From Apostichopus japonicus (Eukaryota; Echinodermata; Holothuroidea; Aspidochirotida; Stichopodidae): a DNA stretch of 64,000 nucleotides. This document shows, piece by piece, positions 15,201 to 28,000 of the stretch. Where the stretch lies: NCBI RefSeq assembly GCF_037975245.1, contig NC_092568.1, positions 25,527,501 to 25,591,500 of the forward strand. The letters are read 5' to 3'. The position numbers and the translations under genes are program-made. Position 1 is the stretch's first letter, and each line of letters starts with the position of its first letter. The notes beneath the pieces were generated by a model. That model was not told the DNA's origin, did no database searches, and saw nothing but the letters and a program-made list of their open reading frames with translations.

Positions 15201-16324
15201 AAATTGCGGATATCTCGAGCACAATCTTTTAGGCAATCCTGTGCTCGCATGGTTCAAATTCTCTTCTAGGTCAATCACTTATTGTTGTTTTTGATTTCCA
15301 GCTACCTGAGGCAAAATGAATCTATTGGGTGGTAATGGCGTATGTATGTGCATATGTGTGCGTGTGTGTATATAGGCTACGTGTGTATACTTTGTATGTG
15401 ACACACTGGCTTGTAAATACGAAAAACAATATAGAACTACTTGGTAAGGGAATCCATCTTAGTGAACACAAATTCCCCATCGTTTTTGGCAAAGGTCAGC
15501 AGAGGTCAAACTTTGAATTTAAAACCTTTGGCAACACATGAACTCCAATACTAAAGCTTACATATGTCAATTCAACTAGCTTAATTCAAGAACTGTCGTC
15601 TCTTTTTTGTGGATGTCAAAGGTCATGAAACCAGCGGTCAAAGTCCTTCGTTTGAACTATAGACACATGATAACTAAAAACACAGAGCGGGATAAAAAAC
15701 GAAACTGCAAGAAACTTGTAGATAACGATGGCCAAACCTTGACAGCCTTGTTGACTTCCTGGTTAAAAATTAGAGCAGTGTTTTGTTCAAAAGGAGGAGG
15801 ACATTTTGATCCTAATAAAATGTTCTTCTCCTATAGGACCGAAGCTTTACGCCCTCAATCGCATATATATGCTCATTTTATTCTTCAGTAAACCAGCTTT
15901 ATAATTAGGCCCCCGATTTGTTGTTCTGTTTTGTTTGAGGGTTTATCTTCTCACAGTATTAGAAGCAACTGCTTTGACTGTGTAACAAACTAACCGGATG
16001 ACGTGTGATGAAGAGTGTCGCATGGGCGGAGAGGGGGATATGCCCGGAGAAAGGTGTAAGAGTTACACAACTCCTCGGCCCCGCGTCAATTTGATGCTCC
16101 CGTGGAATAGAGAAGAATGTAATGTCATGTTCATGGTATACATTTGAGAAATGGAAGACTGAAACAGAAAGTTAGAAGGCCTTGTGATTCCTTACCATAA
16201 AGTTTTAACTTACATTCACCTGATAAGTAACTGGTGAAAGAGTTATCAAAGTACAAGTCAGAACCAAAACTTCAGAGAGTGTCAGATCTCTTGACAGTTA
16301 CAGAAGTATTTGCAACAGTTGTGG

Positions 16325-16623
16325 CAGGCGCGTAGCCAAGGGGGGGGGGGGAGGAGGCGACCGCCCCCCCCACCTTGAGCATATTTTTTTTTTGTATATT
16401 TTTATGATATCGCTAGTAATTTCAAGCTTAGATGCCACTTACAAGGCCTGAGACGTGCCATTAACAGCGATCTGGGAGGCATTTTCAGCCAAAACTTTCT
16501 TGAACGCGTAGCGCCAACTTATGGTGGCGCTACGCTTAGATAGTTTTCAATGCAGAATCTACGGCTCTGATAGTTTGCCTACAGGTTCGCCCCTCCCTTG
16601 GCAAATTCCTGGCTACGCGCCTG
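16325..16623 (+). mobile_element. Short hAT-like MITE (299 bp) with CAGGCGCGTAGCCA termini
   Basis: The element begins CAGGCGCGTAGCCA and ends with the inverse, TGGCTACGCGCCTG. It is flanked by near-identical 8-bp sequences, AGTTGTGG at 16317-16324 and ACTTGTGG at 16624-16631 (7 of 8 match). An 8-bp target duplication is the hallmark of hAT-superfamily elements. Inside are a G-run and C-run, and a 9-bp-stem hairpin around 16508-16533. The central segment (about 16450-16550) recurs twice inside the larger element at 34095-35564, so this is an internally deleted relative. No transposase is encoded, so it is non-autonomous. Confidence 0.85.
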
Positions 16624-16965
16624 ACTTGTGGACACCAATCAATAACTGGACAGTTCTGCAAACTATACATCCTATGCCAAATTTTACAAATACCCAGCAT
16701 AACAGTTAGTCATCATGTGTGGATATCTCACATAGATACAATGTGAAACCATCAATGTGCTCTTTAACAAATTGAACTGAAAACAAAAAAATCAATTCCG
16801 TCACCAACCCATTTAACATCTCACAGGAATCAATGAACCCTTCACGACTTTATCTAATTTTCTTTCCAAATATTTGACAACTTTCCTACAACTTCACTTT
16901 CTCTAAGAAAACGAAAACACAGATAAATGGGCAGATTCGGACCAGCGCTTCAAGTGATAACCTTT

Positions 16966-17355
16966 GACCTGTGGAGGGCGTTGTGGTCAAGTGGTTAAGG
17001 CAGTGGACTTGTGATCTAAGGATTACAGATTCGAGCCCTGGCCAGATCATTGCGTTGTGTCCTTGGGCAAGGCGCTTTATCTCCATTGCCTCTCTTCACC
17101 CAGGTGTATAAATGGGGACCTGCGAGGTAACTTGTAAATATAGTTGCGTGCGCCGGTTTGTGGCTGCACCCTATGGGAAGTCCCCCGGGGGACACGTGGT
17201 TGTGGTGCACTGTGGTGCCCCAGGAGAGATTGATTGAATTGTGCACACTTTGGTGTGTGGGTGTGACAAGTTACCAATGACCAGGGGTTAAGTTGTAAAG
17301 TCGTGTGAGGAGGCATTAGCCTCATACAAGACTGTAAACCTTCAACTTTTTTTTT
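16966..17355 (+). mobile_element. tRNA-derived SINE
   Basis: The head carries RNA polymerase III promoter boxes: an A box TGGTCAAGTGG (about 16982-16992) and a B box GATTCGAGCCC (about 17029-17039), with tRNA-like spacing. The body contains a central block (tgtccttgggcaaggcgctt followed by cacccaggtgtataaatggg) of a kind I recognise as recurring in SINEs of invertebrate deuterostomes. The tail is poly-T on this strand at 17347-17355. TAACCTTT occurs immediately before (16958-16965) and after (17356-17363) the element, consistent with a target-site duplication. The tRNA of origin is not certain; the A-box region looks Leu/Ser-like. Confidence 0.8.
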
Positions 17356-17416
17356 TAACCTTTCCTTTCCAAACGTATTTCATGATCGACTTGGTATGTA
17401 GTACTGAAGATTATAC

Positions 17417-17787
17417 AAGGGCGTAGGAACCGGGGGGGCTGGGGGGGGGGGCGCCAGCCCCCCCAGTGAAAAATGTGGAGGGGCGGAAGTATCATTCCGC
17501 CCCCCCACTTCGCAAGTCAAAAAACCCCTTTTTCATTTCCAAATGAGTTAAAAAATCTCATTTGGAGCACCAAATTGCATCTAAGGCCAGGTGAAAATAC
17601 AAAATTTAGTTTACAAAATGGAGTGGGTGTTGAAGTGTGCTATATTGCACCAAATTGCATCTGAGGCCACCTGGAAATGCAAAAAAATCCAAAGGGGAGG
17701 GGGGCACCCCCTCCCCTTAGACCCCTCCCCCAGGCCGGCCATCAGTCTTCAGCCCCCCCACTCAAAAGTAACTTCCTACGCCACTGA
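17417..17787 (+). mobile_element. MITE (371 bp) with GGGCGTAGGAA / TTCCTACGCC termini
   Basis: The ends are inverted: AAGGGCGTAGGAACC opposite TTCCTACGCCACT, each with an adjacent poly-G or poly-C block. GATTATAC (17409-17416) and GATTATAT (17788-17795) flank it, a 7-of-8 target duplication. Two copies of a motif containing CACCAAATTGCATCT lie inside. A degenerate right-end relative is at about 25590-25640. It is non-autonomous. Confidence 0.75.
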
Positions 17788-17939
17788 GATTATATCAGAT
17801 CTTTTGTGCGGCATTATATACATTTTGTGCCTTCACAAACTGAAATTGAAAAACCTTTGTCTACTAACAATATACCAATAACAGATGTAATGGGCATCTA
17901 TATACCAAGTATAACATACATCAATGATTTGACTACTGT

Positions 17940-18470
<531 letters not shown>

Positions 18471-18552
18471 GGCGTCTATGCAATAAGTTGTAAATCAACG
18501 GTCAGAGTTTGTTATTTACTTTACTTTTCTTAATTCACAGTACAATTATATC

Positions 18553-20111
18553 ATGGAACTGATGAAACTGCATATCATCATAGCACTGTTTGCGGTAGGA
18601 TGGCAAGGTAAAGATTTTCGAATCTATGTCTCTTTACATTATGAATGCCAGTGCACACGATTGACAATATGTTTAAGTTATCAATCGAAATTTACCAAGG
18701 ATTCCTTTATATTCAAGGTCGATAACGCTTGTTGGAGAGAGGACGTTGCCTAATATTTGATCATTTTCATCCTAATTATGAAGGCCTGTATCCTTTTAAT
18801 TTACAAATTGTTCTTCTATTTAAACCGCCTCTCCCTACCCTTACATATCATCCTTTTCTTCTTGTAATTTCTGTTTAGCCGAGGCCTTAAACTGCGACAG
18901 CTACCTGAAAGTTAGATGTCCGTCTAATGAGAGCATCTGTGAAGACATGTTAACGAGCTCTAACTCGCCAGATGAAAGGAATGAAACTTGTCCCGAGAAC
19001 GCCATTTCGTGCGTCAAAATAACTGCCACCGCTCGAAGTATGTATGTATGTATGTGTGTACGTATATGTATGTCAGTATGTATGTATGTGTGTGTTTGTA
19101 TATATACATATATAAATATATAAATAAATAAATAAATAAATATATACATATACATATATATATTCATGAAATGGGAACCAAGAACAATATGGCACATTGA
19201 CACATCATGGGGTATCTACCTACCAAATATGCCACAATGATTCAAATTGTGGTTGTTGAGATATGTATTTATACGTATTTACACACGCCAGCATAATTGC
19301 AAAGGTTACTGAGCCTTCGACATCGTAACTAAAACCGAAGCATGAGAGATTCCCGTACACGGAACCCAGCGTAAATACTAACCAGAATAAATAATGGCAT
19401 TGTGGGACCGATGGCATTTTAAACAGTATATCAATTCAGCGTGTCTTATAACATAATTAAACAAATAGGAAAAAACAAAAGGAAAACAAAGCCGTTCTCC
19501 CTCATATCTACATTTCCAAGATCAAGGTAATATTAGGGTAAATAAAAAAATCCGGGGACTTCACCCCCTCCACCCAGAAAATGGTTAGGATACGCCCCTT
19601 TTTAGAGATCCTTCATTTTTATGCGGGATTCCTGGGACCTTTGGTGCTGCTGTGCAGTATGGAGAGGAAAACGTACCAACTTTTATAAAAATTACGTTAC
19701 ATTACGGTGTACTATGGGTACCATTGAGTTACATTACGGTGTACTATAGGTACCATTGAGATGGCACTAAGAGAGTTATTATTCCAAAGCAAACATAGTG
19801 AGTTTCATCCTGTTCTCATGATACGTGTTGTCATTATAGCCTATATTATTTCATTTATAACAGGCACGGCAGACATCAGAGTAACGGCACACTTTGAAGA
19901 GGCTAAATGCTCCTTGATTCTGGAAAAGATTACACCAGGTTGTTACACCAAGAAACAGCTTCCAGATGATGAAAGTTTAACAATTGATGAGACCCTTCAA
20001 AGTTTCAACCTAACACTGGAAAGTGTTGAAGTGTGTTACAATTGTGGGTATGGTCTATACGTTACAACGGCCATTATGTTACCGTTTCTTTTGTTACTGG
20101 GTAATTTGTAG
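18553..20111 (+). CDS. Secreted cysteine-rich protein, Ly-6/uPAR-like, probably GPI-anchored (3 coding exons)
   Basis: Coding exons 18553-18607, 18879-19037 and 19864-20111 join in frame (55+159+248 nt) to give 153 residues plus TAG. Introns have GT/AG ends and phase 1. Residues 1-19 form a signal peptide (MELMKLHIIIALFAVGW). The mature part has nine cysteines, including NCDSY, RCP, ICED, ETCPENAISCVKITATA, KCS, PGCY and VEVCYNCGYG. The last ~20 residues are a hydrophobic tail typical of a GPI-attachment signal. The 'CP..x..CVK' block and the terminal cysteine cluster resemble Ly-6/uPAR three-finger domains, but the classic final CC..CN is not intact, so the family call is inference. The ATG follows a good splice acceptor (CACAG before 18540), suggesting an upstream 5' UTR exon. 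Such proteins act at the cell surface or extracellularly. The ligand is unknown. Confidence 0.55.
19038..19164 (+). repeat. TATG and AAAT microsatellite
   Basis: Starts at the splice donor of the second coding exon of the Ly-6-like gene. The TATG-type units give way to ATAAATAA units. It lies in the intron. Confidence 0.9.
19694..19760 (+). repeat. Two-copy direct repeat, about 35 bp
   Basis: A unit starting TTACATTACGGTGTACTAT and ending GGTACCATTGAG occurs twice in a row with one base change. Intron 2 of the Ly-6-like gene. Confidence 0.8.
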
Positions 20112-20428
20112 TGTCCTATGGTATCGGTTTTGTTGTCAATTAAACAGCAAGTGAAGAAATAACAGGGAAAGGATGAAGGGCGTGGAAAAGGTGACATGGA
20201 GGAAGCGAGGAAGAGAGAGGAGGGGGGGGGGAGGGAAAGGTAAGAACAAGAGAGGGGGAAAGGTACGAACAAGGAAGGGATCGCATTGGTTAGTGGAGTA
20301 AATAGCAGAGGGGCAAGGGGATGGGAGACTAATTCAGATTTCGGGAACCCATCGATAAGAGGATTCAATATTACTGTTTACAAATACGAAAGCAAATATT
20401 TTTGTTACATAATTTTCACTTACTACAG

Positions 20429-20656
20429 GGACTGCCTACTGGGATGATTCTGATGGCAATTGAGCTATCAATAGAAGGGTCAACAGTGCAGAACGGGTCT
20501 TATATAGGTCACTACAATAATTGTGTTATTAGCAGGATTGAGGTCTTTCCGTTTGGAAATGTCTGTTGCAGAGATCATGTAAATGCCAAAATGACTTTTT
20601 CACTGAACCATTTGAAATTGAGGGTGTCAACCACCATCATTCACTTACCACTCTGA
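20429..20656 (+). CDS. Possible extra or alternative cysteine-containing exon
   Basis: A splice acceptor (TTTCACTTACTACAG) is followed by an open frame starting GLPTGMILM and ending at TGA 20654-20656. It contains a CVISRIEVFP segment and FGNVCCRDHVN, which echoes the CC...N end of three-finger domains. It could be an alternative 3' exon of the neighbouring Ly-6-like gene, an exon of a related broken gene, or chance. I could not find a donor upstream in the matching phase that gives a convincing protein, so it stays tentative. Confidence 0.25.
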   Translation, partial: GLPTGMILMAIELSIEGSTVQNGSYIGHYNNCVISRIEVFPFGNVCCRDHVNAKMTFSLNHLKLRVSTTIIHLPL

Positions 20657-22025
20657 TGACACAGTTGTTCTTCATAGTCTCCACCAAAATATCTTTAAGT
20701 TCCGAAACAGCATAGTTGAAGTACGAAATATGTCGAATTGAATTTGCAGAGGAATTAACAATAGCAATTGCTGAGAATTTGCCGGGGAGTTTGGAAGATG
20801 TTAGATGATGGGCACGTTTGGTTGATTTAGCTTATCATAGCAGTTTCATATAAATGTGAAACAGGAATCTACAAGAAGACTTTCCCCATTATGAATGCTA
20901 GTTGAGCTAGGAAGTAATATCTACTATACCTACATGCCAACTGCATCTTGTTTCATTGTCTTTGGTTTATACTGTGTGACAGTGAAAATTCCATGCAAGA
21001 ACCACATTTTTTTCTCCTTCATATCTCATTTAAAAGTGGTAATTATGTAAACACTGTAAATTGGATATGACCCAAGCTCCCAGCATGTAGGTGCTGCTGT
21101 GCAACCATACTATTTAAATTCTTTTTTTAAAATTCCAAGAGCACCCTTTCCCTTTCAGTAGCCTCAAGTTACAAATTACTTACACACATTTGGATTTGGT
21201 GAATTTTGATGGGGAGCATGACTGAACATAAAGAATACACTACACGAGCGAGTATACCAATTTTTTACTTTTCTTTATTCTTTTGCAAGTGTTTCAAAAA
21301 CACTTTTCATTTATAACACTCAGTAGTTACAATAAACTCCCTGTTCAACACATGGCTTACCTGGTTTGATGGATGTCATAATACCACAGGTCAGAAGAGA
21401 TGTTAATGATCAGCCCTGCTAGGTCATAGGTCAAGATGAATCAGCCTGCCTGGCAAGCCGATTCATGTTCGTTGCACTTCCCCTTACCCCAAGATCAACA
21501 GTTATCTTGCTCATTGTTGATTTATTAAATGCATAAGTTAGTCCTTACAGCCAATGAAAGAGGACAGTCAAGTCATTCCCTTTGTCATAGGATTTAAGAT
21601 AGATAATGTATCCCTTCTTCTCGAAACGAACAGGACTTTTTTTTAAATAATATATTCAAGTTTTGTGTCGTTCTTTTTCTGTTTAGAAAGGCACGCCAGT
21701 GAATTTAATTCATGAATGTTTCACAATCCAGGGTGGCTTTTACAAGTCAAAGAAGGGCTCTGCCTCCTCAGATTCTTAATTTTAGTTTAAAGCAAGTTTC
21801 TTTGTTGCTCGATGATTTGATGTGTTAAGTTAACTACTTTACCGCTGAGCGGTGCAATAAATTCTTTTTGTACTGCTGACATGAAACCTTATTTTGAGAT
21901 GTGTCTCCTGATATTTAGTAAAGTTCTGTCACCCTTAAAGAAGATTAAAAGGTAACAGACCTCTACATTCACCAAACAGCCTTGTAAGTGTTTTGGTTTT
22001 TCAGGTCAGAAGAATGTTTTTCAAC
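20657..22025. other. Convergent intergenic region, including the eef1g 3' UTR
   Basis: Lies between the Ly-6-like gene (+) and the end of eef1g (-). Candidate minus-strand poly(A) signals AATAAA are at 21526-21521 and 21279-21274, giving an eef1g 3' UTR of about 0.5-0.75 kb. No other gene is seen. Confidence 0.5.
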
Positions 22026-25000
22026 TTATTTGAAGACTTCGCCGTCGTACAGCTTTTTGCCGCCAAAATCTCCTTTCATGATGAAGTACTCTTCCACAAG
22101 TTTCTTGTCAGCCGCATCATCCACATTCAACTTCCTCCAATCGTACAAGTCGTATTCTCGTGTCCAGCCGTCGTCCAGCTGAAGAAGAAAAAACACGAGA
22201 AAGATATAGGTTAAAAACCTAAGATCGCCATCATTCAAAGGTCCAACAAAGGGCCAAAACCCACAGAAAAGGACAAAAAAAACAAAAACAAAAAGAGAGA
22301 AACTCCTCACCAGGGTTAACTTGCCTTTACATGCATAATACATATACAGCAGAGTTCCAAACTCTGCAGTTCTTAATATGTTATACTAAAGAAGGCCTTA
22401 CTGCTAGTGCCACGGTATTTTCATAAAAATGTGTGCAGGGTTCATCTACATCAGGGTTGTCCAACCTTTTGCAGAGGAGGGCCACATGGAATGATTATGA
22501 TGGAGGAGGGGGCCGCATGAACCCTACGCTCGATTTTTTGCCCTATGCCCAAGGCAACAAAATGTGAGCACTGCGCGCAGAGCGCACTGATTTATTTTCC
22601 TTCCTGATAAAACATGAATCAAGTCCAGCCGCCCCCCCCCCCCTCCGCTGAGAGAGTGTCACGCAAACTGCCCTGTATGTAGTTTTTTGGACTCAGAAGG
22701 TTCGAATGATTGATTATATAGCTTAAACTTGTTATCACTAGATCTGCTCACTAAAATTTCGCACCGTAGAGCATCTCTGGCAGGCCGGACGCAACCCTGC
22801 GGCGGGCCGGACTGTGGCCCGCAAGCCGTAGGTTGGACAACCCTGATCTACATAAAGTAATGTCAGATGGTGGTACCGTCTACCCCTGATTTCACATCTA
22901 TTTCAGTGATCTTAAATACACTTGATTGCAACATCTGCTATGAGGTACATCTTTTCCTGGATGTCAAATCACACAGAATTGTTTGTATATAAACCAGTAT
23001 AATTGAAATTCTCATGATTTTGTTACACCAGTTCCCTCTCTGTAGGTTTAACAGTTAACTATTATACTACAGGCTACAGTAAAACAGCGGTCCGCAATCT
23101 TTAAGGCCCATGACTGCAGATCTTCCATGACAAATGAGCCACAACCCACCAGAACCCATCCCTCAGAATCAATGCTCTGCAGAATGCATGAAAGCTTGGA
23201 TCATGGACTTGATATAAACACAAGAACCCAATGGGCACTATGATTAATTTCTTAGTGGAATATTAAAGTTAGGGTGTTGTATGCCATCACCTAATATCAT
23301 AATATTTATGCCCAGATGTACCAGCTGTTAACCAACAACTATGCACCAAACCTATGGCTACAATCTGACTTATGGTTGCAGAGTTATTGCAATGTAAAGA
23401 AAATGTTGGCCCAAATGGTCCCAGACATATTGGGCCCCAAGAATTCCAAAAGTGTATTTGAGGAGGAAATAAAATTGGGCACAACCGGCACTAAAATGGA
23501 CCTGGAATCTTTTGGGCTCACATGGTCACAAAGCATGAAGGCCTACATGTACCATCTACTAACCTACAACTGCATACCAAGTTTGGCTACAATACGACTT
23601 ACGATTGCAGAGTTATTGCAATGTAAAGAGTTTAACATCTGGCCCTATAACCTCATTCATATTCATAGGGTGTGCCCCAAAACCAATAGGGCACACCTTT
23701 TCACTACAATACATATACTTAGCAAGTATGATAAATACCAGTCACTCCGTTTTTGAGTTGTCACTGTGAGGATACACCTTGCTGGTAATTAAAATCAGTT
23801 ATAATTTGTGCTTGCTCTAGCCCAATGAAGTACAATGACCAACTTTACAAGTATAAACTGTGAACTTTTTAAAGGTGGAATGAAATCAAAACAACTGGAA
23901 ATCAACTGGATCATTTTGCAATAATGAAGTGTAGTGTCATACATATTGTCTCACTCCTGTGTCGAAAGACAATTTTGGAGCTTCGACCTTATCGATTAAT
24001 CACCAACTTACTGGAAAGATGAGATCCTGCCCTTTCCATATCCACACACCGGAGAGAGTGCTATTTTTGTCCTCGCCAAAGATAAGCATAGTAGCAAATG
24101 AATGCTTATACATCTTGCCTAATCGTTGGTAAAATCCTGTGGAATATGACAACATTCAAATAGTATGGAGGGATGCAACAAGACCACAATCTTGTTTATT
24201 CTGGAAGTGTACAGTATGATGCTACTTGTGATAAAATAACAAAGTCACACCCCAACCCCCCCCCCCACCCCAAAAGCAAAAGGAACAAATAACTCAAAAT
24301 TCTGTACTTTTCCCCCACCGTTTTGTTTAGCTTGCTTCATTTAGTTTCTAATACATATTTTGTGACAAAAGTGTGAAAACATGCCAGTCATAAATTAAAG
24401 TTTTAAAGCAATCCAATCTCCTGAAAAGGGCTTTCCGTTCGATGAGTTACTGATATTATGCTAAAAAATTTCCAGACAGTTTACTTGCAGACTCTGCTGC
24501 AAATGAGATTGCAGCAAACATCTTCAGACTTCTTCAGAGAACAAATCTTTGTAATATGTCTGTAGTTAGCAATGTATTCAGCCGTGCACAGAAGTCGATG
24601 AACGCTGCCGTATTTATTACTGCTGCTTTCCATTGCCATTGTATTAAACACACATCTGGATGCTGCAATAGTTTATTAATGAACAAGTCTACACAACATT
24701 GGATCATGCAAAGTGATACCTATCTTGGTATTCCTTTCGTCAAGGTGTCTCCTTAGTGTGAATCTACTGAAACCACACATGTTCGACGACCCCAAAGGGA
24801 AAGTTGGTCGTACGAAACAAAACTTTGGTCTCTCTTGGGCGATCCTTACAAGATCGCCCAGAAAAGTTGTTTTCCTTAAACTTTGCTTGTACATAGTTAA
24901 AGAAAATCTGACACCTGGACAATAAACAGGTACTCACCATTAATAAGGTTGCTTGTCATGAATAACATGTTGAGTTCATCTGCGTACTTGTATTCACAAT

Positions 25001-28000
25001 ACCAGACAGAGTAGTTCTCTTTGTCCAGATTCTCCCAAAGCCAAGGTAGGGCCTTTGTTGCCGTGTCTTCATTGGAATAAATTTTCTTCCATGCATCCAA
25101 AATAAATTTACTGTATAAATGTGAAGGAACAATGCATTAAACAACGACTAGAATGTGACATTCACAAAAACTGCACACTTTTAAATGACATACTTTCAAA
25201 TTGAGTAGATCTGATGGAACCATTAATAGATGATGACTTTAAGGCATATTTTTTTAGTCTTGATATATCATCTGCAATCAATTTGATTTGTGGGGGGGGG
25301 GGGGGGGAGGGTGTAACGACTTGCTCGAAAATATAACCAAAATTTTTCGCACGTTCAACAACTGAATGTGCATATCACATAGGTATTCATCGGTTATTAC
25401 ATTGCCTGCCAATTAGATACAATCATTTATTACCCTTCCATATTGGTTAGAATAATTGGGGAAGTCGGTTCAATAATAATGAGAATAATAATATCAGTTT
25501 AAACATTGAAAAACACATTGCAAATTATATTTCTTTCAGTAGGTGCCCGAAAAATTCTCAGCATATTGCCCAAATTTTTCAAATATATTTGGTTGGGGGG
25601 AGGGGGGCTGCAGCCTCCCCCCAGCCTCCTACGCCTATGATCATCTGTCTAAAGAAAAGAGAAAGACTTTGAGTGTGCTGGTATTTCATTAGCTAATCTG
25701 GTTATCAAGATATTCAACTTTAAAATATGACAAATCTCTGGAATACTTCCTTTAAGGCTCAATTGACGATGACGTCGGTACCTAAGTGCAGACCGTAATT
25801 TTGAATGTCCATCACTGTTTTTTTTTTAAATCGTAACAATTTCATAACTAGTGCTTTTCACTACATATCAACACTGGTCAGAGGACTCTTGGATGACAAC
25901 GATTTTGCGACACAATGTTAAACTTTTAATTGAGACTAAAAAAGTGTCTTATGTCTTTCTCTTGAGTTTTGAGTAGCAATGGTCTAAATGGCCTGTTAGA
26001 CTGAGTAGTCCAGCCACTCTCACTGATGGGTTTCAGATGTCAAAAGCGCTATATCTCTCTTAACTATATACAATGTTATAGAAATACAACCACGACTGAT
26101 AGCAGTGTTGATTAGCAGACTACAACAGATCAGAAATCATTATATGCCGACAGTCATGCTAAAGGAAGGCAAGATAAATAGAAAACAACCATTTAGAAAA
26201 ATCATGTTTCAAAATGATTTGAAATGTTTTACAGTCTTGCACCAGAAGCGATGGAATTGATAAACGGTGTTACTTCTCTCATAATCTTTGATGAACCCCT
26301 ATTTTACATATTCCTCTCAACCCTCAAACAATAGAAAAAAAAGTAGAGGTAGCAGAGCTACTCTCTCCTCCCACCCCCTATTCCCCCTCATCCTCCCCTC
26401 CCACAAACAAAGAACTCAAACATTCTTTTGATTTCACAATCCATGAAAACCATGAATTGTGTCACAACTCAATCATTAAAAAAGAAAGACTTTGGTCAAA
26501 GAGCATTTGTTCTGCTTTCTCAGTAGACTAGATAGCAGTCAAAGTAAATCAGACATGACACTTTGACCTCCTAATTCATGAATAACCAAGAATACCTCTC
26601 CTGGAGGTAGAAATGAATAATGACCATTATTAACAACCTCACCTTTGTGGGAAATCCGTGAAAGGTTCTACTTTCTTTGGTGGTGGAGGGACATCTGGAA
26701 CGTCTGCATTCTCCTTCTTGGATTTCTTGCCTTTCTTCTCCTGTTTACCCTTTTCTGGTTTCTTATCTTTCTTGCCTCCACCAGACAATTCAGCGTACTT
26801 TGCAGCTGTGATGAGATGAACAAATAAAATTGAATCACTGCTGCTCAGTTTAGATGATAAATTGTTTTTTTTTATATTTTTTTTTATAGGGCAGCAGCTA
26901 TTTGCAAAATAGAAAGAATGACAGTAATTTTTTTGGCAAAACTGAAACTGTTGACAATTTACTGCATTAGTGCATGTGGACAAAAGTTAGACTTGCTGTA
27001 GAAAAATAAATTTAAGAGAGAAACTTGTCAATGGTCAGATGCGTGCCAGTCTTGAGCCAGTTGCAAATTGAAGTTTCAACGATTAAAACCTTGTAAGGAA
27101 TCTCTAAGATGGCTATCGTTGACTAGGACTTCACTTTACACATCTAGGAGAACAGAAATCATTCATTTCTGGCAAACGATAATTGGTGACCATACCTCAG
27201 AAACTCATAGTTTAATCCATTAATAGTCTTTAATTCGAGCAATGCTCGTTAGCTTTATTTAAGATGGCAATCAAATGCAAAAAAAATAGAAAGGAGAAAG
27301 AAATCTGAGTTAAAACCGCTCTTTCATCCAAGTTAATTCCAAACAGAATTTCTGATCCTTCCTCTAAGTAAACCATACTTCTACCAATGCTCACCGAACA
27401 AATTATATTTAGTAATTACATTAACTTGATACACAGAGAAAAAGTGCTTCCAATTCCAAGACTCCAAGCATCGGGTAAACCTTGCAGACTGTTTGTCAGC
27501 AGTACTTATGTATACAGAGGATAGGAGTTTAAACAGAAAGTAACACAGGCCAACTAAGGAGTAAATATGTGCCAGTAGTGAGTGGCATAGATGTTGTTCT
27601 CAGATTAATTACGCTGCTTACCATCAAACTGTGCTTGTTTGTTCGCCAGCTGAACTTGCCCCAGTACTTCTTTGAATTGTGGTTGGTTGACTAATGTAAC
27701 AAAGTATCGATTGACATTGCCGTAGGGTTTACGGAAGGCTGGATCTAAGACCTGCGGGCAAAGTGAAGACAATTATCCAATCACTGCTGATTCTATAGAA
27801 ATAAGCTGTAGTAAAAGCTTTTGCTTCCATATTGAAAGCTCACATCTAAGCCATTTCAGGTATATATTAAAATCACATTTCTTTTATGCTGCCAACCATC
27901 ATCTCAGACCTAGAATTTCACAATTTTAGCCAGTAAATATTCTGAATTTTGAGGCACACAGTCAAGGTTAATCCAAGATGACGGTCTCAATGACCTCCAG

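Larger units (their letters stand above)
1..16316. other. Intergenic region without a supportable gene
   Basis: I read all frames and found no stretch with recognisable domain sequence flanked by plausible splice sites. The longest open frames (for example 2217-2765 and 13746-14096) are low-complexity or show no family resemblance. The DNA is AT-rich and carries simple repeats, listed separately, and many poly-G/C runs (1105-1115, 4562-4572, 4748-4758, 10241-10254, 12384-12396, 14915-14927). Non-coding RNAs, regulatory elements or exons of an unknown gene could be present but cannot be shown from sequence alone. Confidence 0.6.

Noticed and set aside
16974-17045. Functional tRNA gene
   Set aside because: A and B boxes are present, but the acceptor stem does not close and the sequence runs on into a SINE body and T-tail.
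23316-23756. 146-residue open frame in eef1g intron 9
   Set aside because: It runs through two copies of a diverged tandem repeat inside an intron on the opposite strand of a confirmed gene.
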